Program-made: the position numbers and the translations under genes
Notes under the pieces: model-generated
The model's input: the letters and a program-made list of their open reading frames with translations, nothing else
Database searches by the model: none
What the model was told of the DNA's origin: nothing
Shown: positions 8,244-15,964 of the stretch, piece by piece
How the letters are laid out: each line of letters opens with the position of its first letter
How positions within the stretch are numbered: the stretch's first letter is position 1
NCBI GenBank assembly: GCA_025964635.1
Contig: JAOPYP010000244.1
Span: 1-29,509, forward strand
Reading direction: 5' to 3'
Source: Actinomycetes bacterium
GTDB lineage: Bacteria > Actinomycetota > Actinomycetes > Streptosporangiales > Streptosporangiaceae
DNA length: 29,509 nucleotides

Positions 8244-9261
8244 TCCGGCTCTCAGGCGCCGGGGCCAGCTGGCGGACAGCCTCGGCCTCGTCCACCCCCG
8301 GCGCGGGCACGATCGCGATGACCGGGGTGTCCAGCCCGGCCGCCTGGTACTCGGCCACCCGCTCCCGGCAGTAGCCGGGCGCCCCGTGCACGACCAGCTC
8401 GTCGACCAGTTCGTCATCGATAGCCGCGAGCGCGGCCTTGCGGTCACCCGCGGCCCAGGCCTCCCGCATCGGCTGGAACCTCGGCCCCCGGCCGAGCCAG
8501 TCGTGAAACGCGGCGTACGCGGGGACGGTGAGGTAGGCCGCGATCATCCGCCGGCCGATCTGCCGGGCCAGGCCGGCATCCGCGGTCGGGCAGACGAAGA
8601 TGCGGGCGATCAGCTCACAGTCCGGGCCGGCCACCGCGCGCACGGCGGGGACGTCCGAGGGCGCGAGCCAGTTGGTGATCGCCCCGTCCGACATCGCCGC
8701 GGCCAGCGAGACCATTCCCGGGCGCAGGGCCGCGAGCGCCAGTGCGGGTGGCGGCACCGGGGCTGGGTCCAGGCGGAAGCCGTTGATGGTGAAGGTCTCC
8801 GCGTCCATGGAGACCTTCTCGCCGGCCAGCGCCCGCCGCAGGAACTGCAGCGTGTCCCGGGCCCGCTGATACGGGCGGTCCAGCGCGATCCCGTTCCAGT
8901 CCGTGACCACCGCGGGCGAGGAAACCCCGATTCCGAGCACGAAACGGCCGGGGGCCAGGCCCGCCAGGGTGGCCGCGCTCATGGCCAGCAGGGCGGGCCC
9001 CCGGGTATAGATGTTGGCCACCGCGGTCCCCAGCCGCAGGCCCCCCGCGTCCTGCGGGCCAGCCCCCTGCGTCCCGGTTCCGTCCTTGCTGGTCCACTGG
9101 GCGGCCAGGGCCAGCGGGGTGAACGCGTCCGCGCCGTTGACCTCCGCCGACCAGGCGTCCGTATACCCCAGGTCAGGCAGGGCGGTCACCAGGTCACGCT
9201 GGCCGGACAGGGGCATTCCGCTCAGTGGGAGCGTGATGCCCCATCGTGACGTCGGTCGCAC
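8233..9261 (-). CDS. Luciferase-like (LLM class) F420-dependent oxidoreductase
   Basis: A 342-residue TIM-barrel flavin/F420 oxidoreductase of the bacterial luciferase family. Seen: N-terminal strand WGITLPLSG, an LRLGTAVANIYTRGP segment followed by AATLAGLAPGRFVLGIGVSSP (the family's conserved substrate/cofactor loop), YQRARDTLQFLRRAL, and the LAALRPGMVSLAAAMSDGAI region in the last third. Members in actinobacteria mostly use F420, though FMN cannot be excluded from sequence. The start is a GTG at 9261 with GGGAGG four bases upstream on the minus strand. It is convergent with nudC and divergent from the next gene. The substrate is unknown. Confidence 0.88.
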   Translation of the reverse strand: MRPTSRWGITLPLSGMPLSGQRDLVTALPDLGYTDAWSAEVNGADAFTPLALAAQWTSKDGTGTQGAGPQDAGGLRLGTAVANIYTRGPALLAMSAATLAGLAPGRFVLGIGVSSPAVVTDWNGIALDRPYQRARDTLQFLRRALAGEKVSMDAETFTINGFRLDPAPVPPPALALAALRPGMVSLAAAMSDGAITNWLAPSDVPAVRAVAGPDCELIARIFVCPTADAGLARQIGRRMIAAYLTVPAYAAFHDWLGRGPRFQPMREAWAAGDRKAALAAIDDELVDELVVHGAPGYCRERVAEYQAAGLDTPVIAIVPAPGVDEAEAVRQLAPAPESRTRA

Positions 9262-9353
9262 AGTACCTCCCGTAGTTCCCGCCCATCATCGCAGCGGCCG
9301 TGACAGGATGCCCGGCATGGACCTGGATTGCGTTGACACACTGGCCGGTGTGC

Positions 9354-10061
9354 ATGTCCGGTGACCTTGACCTCGACGCGGTATTCGGCCGTTCATCACC
9401 AGATGATGCCTTCGCCGCGGTGCTGACCGAGGCCCGGATGGTGCTGGGCGAGATCGCCAGCCCGGTGGAGGCCGAACTGTGGGGCTCGGACATCCTGGCC
9501 GCGCTCGGTGGCGTGCAGAGCCTGGCGGCACAGGCGATGGTGCCTGCCGCCGAGCGGAGCGGGAGCCCCGAGGCCCTGGCCATCCTGCGGGTCCTCGGCG
9601 CGCTCGGCTGGCCGGACCTGTGCACGGCCGCCACCGAGGCCGCGGGCCGCGTGGCCGCGCGGGATGTCCCTGACCCGGACTGGGCGGCCGAGGTGGGGTC
9701 GCCGTCGGTGGGCGAGTGCTGGCGTTACGGCGACGACCGGGGTGTCCAGGAAGCCGTGACCCTGAGCTTCGAGTACGCCGCCGGGCAGCATGTGGTGTCG
9801 CTGCTGCTCGACCATTCCTGCGGCGGCGGGATCAAGAACGTCTGGGTGGGTGAGGCCGGGGACGTGCTGGCCCGGACGAAGGACATGGCCGCCGAGGATC
9901 CGAGCATGATCTTCGAGATGATCAGCACGGCGACCGCGCGGACCAAGGTGGAGCGGGCCATCGCCGCGGGGGAGTGCCCGGTTCAGCCGGACGAGGTCAG
10001 CAACGTCGCCTCGACCAGGGCGATCCTGCGCGCCCGGGCGGCCCTGCTGGCCCGTTCGTAG
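9354..10061 (+). CDS. Hypothetical protein, no family recognised
   Basis: A soluble, acidic, Ala-rich protein of about 235 residues that I do not recognise. The N-terminal half looks helical (LTEARMVLGEIAS, SDILAALGGVQSLAAQAM); the middle has a conserved-looking strand block, EYAAGQHVVSLLLDHSCGGG followed by IKNVWVGEAG, and the C-terminus is again helical. No signal peptide or membrane segment is visible. The frame is open from a GTG at 9300; I prefer the ATG at 9354 (MSGDLDLDAVFG) because the upstream residues are Trp/Cys-rich and unlike the rest, but no strong ribosome site decides this. High-GC codon use and the long frame support a real gene. Confidence 0.7.
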   Translation: MSGDLDLDAVFGRSSPDDAFAAVLTEARMVLGEIASPVEAELWGSDILAALGGVQSLAAQAMVPAAERSGSPEALAILRVLGALGWPDLCTAATEAAGRVAARDVPDPDWAAEVGSPSVGECWRYGDDRGVQEAVTLSFEYAAGQHVVSLLLDHSCGGGIKNVWVGEAGDVLARTKDMAAEDPSMIFEMISTATARTKVERAIAAGECPVQPDEVSNVASTRAILRARAALLARS

Positions 10062-10078
10062 ATCGGTCGGCAGATTCG

Positions 10079-10091
10079 AGAGCACTGCTCT
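10079..10091. promoter_or_regulatory. Palindromic operator 1 (AGAGCA-C-TGCTCT)
   Basis: AGAGCA and TGCTCT form a perfect 13-base palindrome with a one-base centre, ending at the -35 box of the nitroreductase-family gene. The form is typical of operators bound by TetR-type dimers. No TetR gene is present in the window. Confidence 0.6.
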
Positions 10092-10120
10092 TGACTTAGC
10101 TCACCGATCCGGCGCATACT
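10091..10120 (+). promoter_or_regulatory. Promoter of the deazaflavin-dependent nitroreductase-family gene
   Basis: TTGACT (10091-10096), 18 bases, CATACT (10115-10120) gives a good housekeeping-sigma promoter. It is flanked on both sides by palindromes sharing the GCTCT half-site, so it is probably repressible. Confidence 0.6.
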
Positions 10121-10130
10121 GCTCTTAGAG

Positions 10131-10145
10131 GAGAGCGTTGCTCTC
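10131..10145. promoter_or_regulatory. Palindromic operator 2 (GAGAGC-GTT-GCTCTC)
   Basis: A perfect 6+6 inverted repeat with a three-base centre, just downstream of the predicted -10 box and so near or past the transcription start. A further half-site, CTGCTCTT, lies at 10119-10126. It shares its half-site with the palindrome at 10079-10091. Confidence 0.55.
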
Positions 10146-10173
10146 AGCCGCAGTTCTCACCGGAGGAGCAGTC

Positions 10174-10644
10174 ATGAACGCCAGCCCGCAGTCCCGCTAC
10201 CTCGCACCCACCGGCATGGACCGGGTGTTCAACTCGACCGTCGCCACGCTGACCCGGGCCGGGATCAGCATCATGGGGTCGCGGGTGCTGGCGGTCCGCG
10301 GCCGTAAGAGCGGTGAGTGGCGGACCACCCCGGTCAACCTGCTGACCGTGGACGGCACCCGCTACCTGGTCGCGCCCCGCGGGCAGGCCCAGTGGGTCCG
10401 CAACATGCGCGCGGCCGGCCAGGGCGAGCTACGCGTGGGCCGCCGGACCGAGCGCTTCACCGCCACCGAGATGGCCGATGCGGACAAGCCGCCGGTGCTG
10501 CGCGCCTACCTGCGCAAGTGGGGCTGGGAGGTCGGGCGGTTCTTCGAGGGCGTCACCGCGGACGCGACCGACGAGCAGATCCGCGGCATCGCCCCCGGCT
10601 TCCCCGTCTTCCGGATCACGATCGGGGGCCCAGACGGCGCCTAG
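10174..10644 (+). CDS. Deazaflavin (F420)-dependent nitroreductase-family protein (Ddn-like)
   Basis: A 156-residue split-barrel protein of the PF04075 family, which uses reduced F420 to reduce quinones, nitro compounds or other acceptors. Seen: VRGRKSGEWRTTPVNLL followed by a DGTRYLVAPRGQAQWVRNMRAAG segment (residues 41-82), the signature cofactor-binding region, and a C-terminal FPVFRI strand. The ATG at 10174 is chosen because GGAGGA (10162-10167) sits seven bases upstream; a TTG at 10138 lies within operator 2 and is unlikely. The gene has its own promoter with flanking palindromes, suggesting induction by a small molecule. Its TAG stop overlaps the stop of the convergent gene inside a shared CTAG. 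Confidence 0.88.
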   Translation: MNASPQSRYLAPTGMDRVFNSTVATLTRAGISIMGSRVLAVRGRKSGEWRTTPVNLLTVDGTRYLVAPRGQAQWVRNMRAAGQGELRVGRRTERFTATEMADADKPPVLRAYLRKWGWEVGRFFEGVTADATDEQIRGIAPGFPVFRITIGGPDGA

Positions 10645-11861
10645 CCGGTGAGGGCCAGCGTGGCGCCGGTGATGTCGAGCAGCCGGTGGTATCCGTCAGC
10701 GGCCGGGAACACGGCCATGTCCCCGCGCACCACGGCCCGCGATCCGTCCGGCCCGGCCAGGATCGTCCCGTCCGCGCCGACGGCCACGAACTCGCCGTCC
10801 CGGCGCAGCAGGACCGGGCCGTCGCGCCGCGCGGAGATCGTGCACCGGCCGGCCCGGAGCCCGTCCAGCACGGCGCCGGGGCCCTCGCCCGCGCATTCCA
10901 CCCAGGTCGTGGGGGTCCCGGGAGTGGCGTCCGCTCCCGGCCGGTGCCAGTCGCTCCCGCCGACCGGCACCGACGTAGGATCCCAGGCCAGCCACCAGGC
11001 CAGCGGGGTCGTCCAGTGCGGATCCAGCCAGCTCCAGTGCCAGACCTCGGCCAGCGGCGGCCGCCGCTCCATCGGCCAGATCCAGCTGACGTGGCCGCCG
11101 ATCGGATGATTGACCGACAGCAGGCCGCCCCGCTGCTCGGTGGTATCCAGCCAGCGGTCGGGCGGCTCGCGGAAGTCGATCCAGCCGACGTCCCCCAGCG
11201 CGTTCGCGTGCCCGTCCTCCGTGGTGACCTCCTGGCCGGGGATCAGGGTGATCCCGTACCGGGCCCCGGCGTCTTTGAGCTCCGCGAAATGGCTCGTCGT
11301 GTTGTGATCGGTCACCGCGAGGTAGTCGAGTCCCTGGGCGGCCGCGAAGCGGGCTAGCTCGGCCACCGTGAAGTCGCCGTCGGAGTGCACGGTGTGCGTG
11401 TGCAGGTCCCCGGCCAGCCAGCGGTGCCCCGGCCGGGCGGGCAGCTCTCGCCGCGGCGGCCGCTCGCTGAGCGGTGACGGGACCGGGCCGGGCGGGACCG
11501 GGTGCAGCCGGCCTCGTGTGGTGCTCACCGAGGCCGTGACCGAGTACTCGACGCCGTCAGCCGGGAGCCGGTACAGGCCGAGCACCACCTGCCACAGCCC
11601 GGGCTCCAGCTCACCCGGCAGGTAGCCGGGGGTGGCCTCGCCGGGGGTGATCACGAAGGAGGACCGGGCGCCGCCGGACCAGCCGCGAAACCCGGAGGGC
11701 CCGAAGCAGCCCAGGTCGAGCACGGCGCCGGACCGGTCGTAGTCGAGGTCGACGCGCAGCCCGGCCGTCCCCGGCGGAACCTCGACCGGCAGGTAGTGCC
11801 ACGGTGACCCGCAGCGGTCGTCCTGGGTCCACCGGCCGCGGTGCCGCGTCGTCTCGCTCAT
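10641..11861 (-). CDS. CehA/McbA family PHP-domain metallohydrolase
   Basis: A 406-residue predicted cytosolic metal-dependent hydrolase of the PHP family, of the CehA/McbA group that includes carbaryl hydrolase. Seen: an N-terminal beta-rich domain (1-145), then the PHP metal sites GDLHTHTVHSDG (H154, H156, H159), AVTDHNTTSH (D185, H186), GQEVTTEDGHANALG (E211, H218), VNHPIGGH and a late GGSDWHRPG. The catalytic set appears complete. Natural substrates of this group are mostly unknown; phosphoester or carbamate ester hydrolysis are both possible. The ATG at 11861 has only a weak GGGG upstream. It shares direction with the methyltransferase gene 118 bases upstream, a gap that leaves room for its own promoter. 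Confidence 0.87.
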   Translation of the reverse strand: MSETTRHRGRWTQDDRCGSPWHYLPVEVPPGTAGLRVDLDYDRSGAVLDLGCFGPSGFRGWSGGARSSFVITPGEATPGYLPGELEPGLWQVVLGLYRLPADGVEYSVTASVSTTRGRLHPVPPGPVPSPLSERPPRRELPARPGHRWLAGDLHTHTVHSDGDFTVAELARFAAAQGLDYLAVTDHNTTSHFAELKDAGARYGITLIPGQEVTTEDGHANALGDVGWIDFREPPDRWLDTTEQRGGLLSVNHPIGGHVSWIWPMERRPPLAEVWHWSWLDPHWTTPLAWWLAWDPTSVPVGGSDWHRPGADATPGTPTTWVECAGEGPGAVLDGLRAGRCTISARRDGPVLLRRDGEFVAVGADGTILAGPDGSRAVVRGDMAVFPAADGYHRLLDITGATLALTG

Positions 11862-11979
11862 GCCCCTACGGAACCAGATTCCCGGCGATGCGGCGACCTG
11901 CCGCCGGTTCCGCCGGGTGCGACCCCGGGCCTGCCCGCCGTCGCCGGCCTGGCCGCGATCCCCTGGTCCGACGCGACAG

Positions 11980-12825
11980 CTAGCTGACGGCGCCCGCGTG
12001 CTTGCGGGCCACTCCGCCGTGGGCGGTGGAGCGCAGGCCGGCGCTGGTGTCGCCGGGATCCGGACGCCACTGGTCCAGCGGCACGAGCCCCGGCGGGACC
12101 AGGGTGAACCCGCTGAACATGCGGGCCACCTCAGCCCGGCTGCGCAGCACCAGGCCGGCGGGCATCCGCGCGCTGAGCCGTTTTCCCATGTCAGCCTGCT
12201 CCGCGGCGAGGATGTCCCGGGCCGGATGGGAGATGGCCAGGTAGCTGCCCGGGACGGCCGGCTGCCCCAGCCGGGCCACGATGGCCTGCGGATCGTCGGC
12301 GTCCGGGATGAGCTGCAGGATCCCCAGCAGCATGATCGCGACGGGCTGGCTGAAGTCCAGCGTGCGCCGGGCCTGGCTCAGGATCGTGTCCGGGTCGCGC
12401 ACGTCGGCGGCGGCGAAGCTGGTGGCACCCTCGCTGGTGACCGGCAGCAAGCTCGTCGCGTGCATCGTCACGGTCGGGTCGTTGTCCACGTAGACGATCC
12501 GGGCGTCCGCAGCGGCCCGCTGCGCCACCTCGTGGGTATTGCCGGCGGTCGGGATGCCGGTGCCGATATCCAGGAATTGGCGCACGCCCGCGGCGGCCAT
12601 GTAACGGACGGCCCGGGCCAGGAATGCGCGATTGGCGCGGACCGCGGCCACGATGCCCGGGAAAGCGTCGATCGCCTCATCGCCCGCCGCCCGGTCGGCC
12701 GCGAAATTCTCCGTGCCCCCGAGCCAGTAGTCGTAGACGCGGGCCGGATGCGCCACGCTGATGTCGAGGTCCAGCGAATCCTCACGGCCGGGCCGGATGC
12801 CGGAAGGAACGTCGTGACCTGGCAT
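11980..12825 (-). CDS. DUF574 (Methyltransf_19) SAM-dependent methyltransferase
   Basis: A 281-residue class I methyltransferase of the PF04672 family, which is strongly expanded in actinomycetes and mostly without known substrates. Seen: the family N-terminus DISVAHPARVYDYWLGGTEN (21-40), SAM-binding motif I FLDIGTGIPTAGNTHEVAQ (84-102), acidic motif VYVDNDP (111-117), and a C-terminal SGFTLVPPGLVPLDQWRPD. The ATG at 12825 fits the usual start of the family. The gene is divergent from the aquaporin gene. No neighbour points to a substrate. Confidence 0.92.
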   Translation of the reverse strand: MPGHDVPSGIRPGREDSLDLDISVAHPARVYDYWLGGTENFAADRAAGDEAIDAFPGIVAAVRANRAFLARAVRYMAAAGVRQFLDIGTGIPTAGNTHEVAQRAAADARIVYVDNDPTVTMHATSLLPVTSEGATSFAAADVRDPDTILSQARRTLDFSQPVAIMLLGILQLIPDADDPQAIVARLGQPAVPGSYLAISHPARDILAAEQADMGKRLSARMPAGLVLRSRAEVARMFSGFTLVPPGLVPLDQWRPDPGDTSAGLRSTAHGGVARKHAGAVS

Positions 12826-13115
12826 CGCCCGAGCCTATCGGCAGGCCGGCCACTCCCGGGGGTGACTCAGGTCCTTTGCGGAGAACAGGGCGTAAACGGT
12901 GCCTGAACGCCGAAAGGCGGCACGGCACGGGCAACGTCAAACCCGGAAAATTCTCCGCAACGAAAACCGCCACCCCCCGGTCCGCCCGGCCGTCCGGCGA
13001 CCCGCGGACCATACTCTGGCGCCGCCCGGGCCAGCGGACGGCAACCGCCAGCGCGCCCGGCGCTGTATTGCGCGTGATGGGTCATCTGCTTACAGTGACG
13101 CGGGGGGATAACAGG
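12826..13115. other. Divergent intergenic region, no gene supported
   Basis: A 290-base region between the divergent methyltransferase and aquaporin genes. The only small structure I see is a GCC-GAAA-GGC hairpin near 12910. Promoters for both genes must lie here or nearby, but no convincing boxes stand out. Confidence 0.45.
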
Positions 13116-13880
13116 ATGATGCGGAAATTTATCGCGGAGCTTCTCGGGACGGGCCTGCTGGTTTTCTTCGGGGTCGGGGTCGCGACCCTGGATTTCGGGT
13201 TCAAGTTCGACGGTGGCAGCATCGCCGCCGGCGTGGTGGCCACGGCGCTCGCGTTCGGCCTGGTTCTGCTGGCCCTGGCTTATGTGCTCGGCCCCATCTC
13301 GGGGTGCCATGTCAATCCCGCGGTCACCCTCGGCGCACTGCTGGCCCGGCGCGTCTCGCTGGCTGAGGCGGCGGTGTACTGGATTGCCCAGCTCGCCGGC
13401 GGCATCCTCGGCGCCCTGCTGCTGTGGGCCATGTTCTCCACGTCGCCCGACTACAGCCGGTCCGCCACGGGGCTGGGCACGAACGGCTGGGGTGCCGCGT
13501 CCGACATCCACATCGGGGCCGGCGGCGCGTTCCTGGCCGAGGTGGTGCTGACCGCCCTGTTCGTGTTCGTGGTCCTCGGGGTGACCGGCAAGCTCGGCAA
13601 CACGGCCACCGCGGGCATGGTCATCGGTCTGTCCCTGACCGTGGTGCACCTCATCGGCATCCCGATCACCGGGACCTCGGTGAACCCGGCGCGCAGCCTC
13701 GGGCCCGCGCTGGTCGTGGGGGGCACCGCGCTCAGCCAGGTCTGGCTTTTCATCGTGGCGCCGCTGGCCGGCGGGGCGATCGCGGCCGTCCTGCACTGGG
13801 TCATCTTCCCGCCGGCCCCGGGATCAGTGGATCCGGAGCAGGCCAGGGTGGCGGAGGCTGGTTCCGGGACGATCGCGTAG
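13116..13880 (+). CDS. aqpZ: Aquaporin (AqpZ-like water channel)
   Basis: A 254-residue six-helix major intrinsic protein of the inner membrane. Seen: first half-helix motif GCHVNPAVTLG (NPA 67-69), second motif TSVNPARSLGPAL (NPA 190-192), and the selectivity-filter residues F47, H178, T187 and R193, the combination of water-selective AqpZ rather than glycerol facilitators. The start at ATG 13116 (MMRKFIAELLG) is chosen because GGGGGAT lies about nine bases upstream and helix 1 begins at once; the frame remains open upstream to 12876 but encodes Arg/Pro-rich sequence unlike the family. The C-terminal tail is short and hydrophilic. It is convergent with the GntR gene. Confidence 0.93.
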   Translation: MMRKFIAELLGTGLLVFFGVGVATLDFGFKFDGGSIAAGVVATALAFGLVLLALAYVLGPISGCHVNPAVTLGALLARRVSLAEAAVYWIAQLAGGILGALLLWAMFSTSPDYSRSATGLGTNGWGAASDIHIGAGGAFLAEVVLTALFVFVVLGVTGKLGNTATAGMVIGLSLTVVHLIGIPITGTSVNPARSLGPALVVGGTALSQVWLFIVAPLAGGAIAAVLHWVIFPPAPGSVDPEQARVAEAGSGTIA

Positions 13881-13910
13881 CGCGCTCACCCTGAACTCCC
13901 GGTCAGCCCG

Positions 13911-13931
13911 GCCCCGTCATCCCGGCGGGGC
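13911..13931. terminator. Possible hairpin between aquaporin and GntR genes
   Basis: GCCCCG (13911-13916) pairs with CGGGGC (13926-13931) around a 9-base loop that contains the stop codon of the GntR gene. It has no U-tract, so only weak support as a bidirectional terminator. Confidence 0.3.
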
Positions 13932-14798
13932 GGACCGCTGCCGCTCCTCGGCCACCCGGCGCAGCGCGGCCCGCCGCGCGCTGCGGATGTGCCGCCGGGC
14001 CGCGGCCCGGGCCCGGGTGGCGTCGTGTGCGACCAGCGCGTTGACGATCTCGGCGTGTTCCCGCACCGACCGGGCCGGCCGCCCGGCCACCGACAGGGTG
14101 GTGTCCATGCTGCGGCCCAGCATCTCCTGCAGGATCGACTGCGTCATGGTCAGGAACCGGTTGTTCGCGTACTCGGCGATCTGCAGGTGCAGCCGGGCGT
14201 CCACCACCCGCAGCTGCTCCGGGCCGGACTGGGTCCGCACCGCCTGCTCGTGCTGCTCGAACGTCGCGATCAGGCTGGCCAGCTGCTCCTCACTGGCCTC
14301 GGCGGCCGCCCAGCCCGCGGCGGGCACCTCGAGCACCTCGCGCATGGCGAACAGCTCCTCCAGGCCCACCTCCCGCAGCCGGGAGAACCGCTGCAGGGCG
14401 CGCTCGCCCTCGTCGGGCGCGGCGACGAACACGCCCTTGCCGTGCCGGACCCGGACCACCCCGCGGGTTTCCAGCGAGCGCAGCGCCTCGCGCACCGAGG
14501 CCCGGCTCACGCCGAGCAGCTCGCAGAGCTCACGTTCCCCCGGCAGCCGGTCGCCGGGGGTCAGCCCGTTGCCCGCCACGAACTGCTCGATCTGCCCGGC
14601 GACGCGCAGGAACAGCGGCTCGCTCGAGCCCATCCACCGCCAGCCGACCGCGGGCGAGCCGGCCACGGCCGGGCCGGCCACAGCTGAGCCGGCCACGGCT
14701 GAGCCGGCCACAGCTGAGCCGGCCATCGGCGGCGCGGCTCCCGGCTGGCCGGCCGGGCCGCCGGTCTGGCCGGCCTCGCTGACGGGCTGATCGGGCAT
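13917..14798 (-). CDS. GntR-family regulator, FadR/FCD subgroup
   Basis: A 293-residue transcription factor, likely the repressor of the divergent catabolic locus. Seen: a winged helix at about 60-127 (PLFLRVAGQIEQFV, GDRLPGERELCELLGVSRAS, VREALRSLETRGVVRV, GKGVFVA) and an FCD ligand domain with likely metal/ligand residues D200 and H204 (DARLHLQIA), H248 (REHAEIV) and H270 (ARRHIRSARR). FCD regulators commonly sense organic or sugar acids through a metal. Residues 25-50 are an odd AVAGS pentapeptide repeat. The ATG at 14798 follows GGAG five bases upstream, which overlaps the stop of the UxaA-like gene; the 8-base gap implies one operon and autoregulation. The probable sites are the GTGGTCAGACCT copies at 16277 and 16436. 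Confidence 0.92.
   Translation of the reverse strand: MPDQPVSEAGQTGGPAGQPGAAPPMAGSAVAGSAVAGSAVAGPAVAGSPAVGWRWMGSSEPLFLRVAGQIEQFVAGNGLTPGDRLPGERELCELLGVSRASVREALRSLETRGVVRVRHGKGVFVAAPDEGERALQRFSRLREVGLEELFAMREVLEVPAAGWAAAEASEEQLASLIATFEQHEQAVRTQSGPEQLRVVDARLHLQIAEYANNRFLTMTQSILQEMLGRSMDTTLSVAGRPARSVREHAEIVNALVAHDATRARAAARRHIRSARRAALRRVAEERQRSAPPG
14656..14730 (-). repeat. Five tandem 15-bp units in the GntR gene
   Basis: Units of the form GAGCCGGCCACAGCT follow each other at 14656, 14671, 14686, 14701 and 14716, the last one diverged. On the coding (minus) strand they give AVAGS pentapeptides between the start and the winged helix. The copy number may vary between strains. Confidence 0.85.
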
Positions 14799-14806
14799 GC
14801 TGACTC

Positions 14807-15964
14807 CTACGCGCTGGGGTGCAGCCGGGTCAGCGCGAATTCCCGGTGGCCAAGGGCTTCCGCACACGTGAGGCGCCCGTTGACTGTGCGGTCGATCACA
14901 TCTTCCAGCCTGTCTCCCGCCGTCGCCAAGTCGTAGTCCAGCTGGAGCAGGCCGGACACGTCCACGTCGATGTGCTCGCTCATCGTGGCCTGCGTCAGCG
15001 GGTTGGCGGTGATCTTGATGACCGGCTCGACCGGGTGACCGACCACGTTGCCCTGGCCGGTCGGGAACAGGTGGATGACCGCCCCGGCGGCCGCGGTCAG
15101 CGTGATGAACTCGGCCGCCGCGCAGGACGTGTCCATGAAGTTGAGCCCGGCCTGGGCCGGCCGCTCGGCCGGGGCCAGCGCGTCCACCACGGGGGCGGTC
15201 CCGGTCTTCTGGATGTTGCCCAGCGCCTTCTCCTCGATCGTGGACAGCCCGCCGCGGATGTTGCCCTGGGTCGGCTGCGAGCCGAGCAGGTTCGCCCCGG
15301 TCCGCTCGACCAGCGCGAAGTAGTCGTCGAAGAAGCCCTGGAACTTCTTGCGTACCTCCTCGCTGGCGCACCGCTCCGCGATCAGGTGCTCGCCCCCGGT
15401 CAGCTCGGTGGTCTCGCCGAAGATCACCGTGCCGCCGGCCGCGATGTGCCGGTCCACCGCCTCCGACGTCGCCGGGTTGGCCCCCAGGCCGCTGGTGGTG
15501 TCGGACTCGCCGCACTTGATGCTCATCAGCAGCTCGCCGCGCTCGACCGGGACCCGGGTCAGCTCGCTGGCGTCCTGCAGCAGCTGCGCCGCGCGCCGCC
15601 CGGCCATCTCGAGGATGCGCAGGTCGCCGTGGCGCTCGACGGAGAACTGGGCCACCGGCTTCCCGGTCTCGGCGATGCCGCTGGCGATCCGCTCGGTCCA
15701 GGTGGGCTCGATGCCGATCACGACGACCGCGGCGACGTTCGGGTTCGCCCCGGTCCCGATCATGGTCTGGAAGAAGAGGTCCAGGTCCGCCCCGAACTGC
15801 AGCCGCCCGTAGGGGTGCGGCAGGGCGAGCGTGCCCGGGATGGCCCGGGCGACCGACTCGGCGGCCGCGTTCGACAGGTCATCGACCGGCAGGATCAGCA
15901 CGTGATTGCGGATCCCGACCCGGCCGTCGGCCCGCCGGTACCCAGTCAGACGCTTTTCTGCCAC
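14807..15964 (-). CDS. UxaA/SuyB-like lyase, large (catalytic) subunit
   Basis: A 385-residue protein of the UxaA family, whose large domain dehydrates sugar acids (altronate, galactarate) or eliminates sulfite from sulfolactate (SuyB). Seen: YRRADGRVGIRNHVLILP (9-26), GTGANPNVAAVVVIG, IKCGESDTTSGLGANPA, GGTVIFGETTELTGGEHL, GNIRGGLSTIEEKALGNIQKTGT and the terminal LTCAEALGHREFALTRL, all family blocks. Two blocks differ from what I recall of UxaA, GarD and SuyB: the HxxGC-type motif is here HPYGRLQ, and the GLGCE-type motif is GIEPT, so two commonly present cysteines are absent. The GTG start at 15964 has GAGGAG about seven bases upstream and overlaps the SAF gene by 19 bases. It presumably forms the enzyme with the SAF protein. 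Substrate unproven. Confidence 0.85.
   Translation of the reverse strand: MAEKRLTGYRRADGRVGIRNHVLILPVDDLSNAAAESVARAIPGTLALPHPYGRLQFGADLDLFFQTMIGTGANPNVAAVVVIGIEPTWTERIASGIAETGKPVAQFSVERHGDLRILEMAGRRAAQLLQDASELTRVPVERGELLMSIKCGESDTTSGLGANPATSEAVDRHIAAGGTVIFGETTELTGGEHLIAERCASEEVRKKFQGFFDDYFALVERTGANLLGSQPTQGNIRGGLSTIEEKALGNIQKTGTAPVVDALAPAERPAQAGLNFMDTSCAAAEFITLTAAAGAVIHLFPTGQGNVVGHPVEPVIKITANPLTQATMSEHIDVDVSGLLQLDYDLATAGDRLEDVIDRTVNGRLTCAEALGHREFALTRLHPSA

Noticed and set aside
9332..9337. TTGACA as a -35 box for the hypothetical gene
   Set aside because: No -10 box follows at the right distance, and the predicted start codon would lie in that place.
12867..13796. 309-codon minus-strand frame opposite the aquaporin gene
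   Set aside because: Shadow frame; both NPA motifs are on the plus strand.
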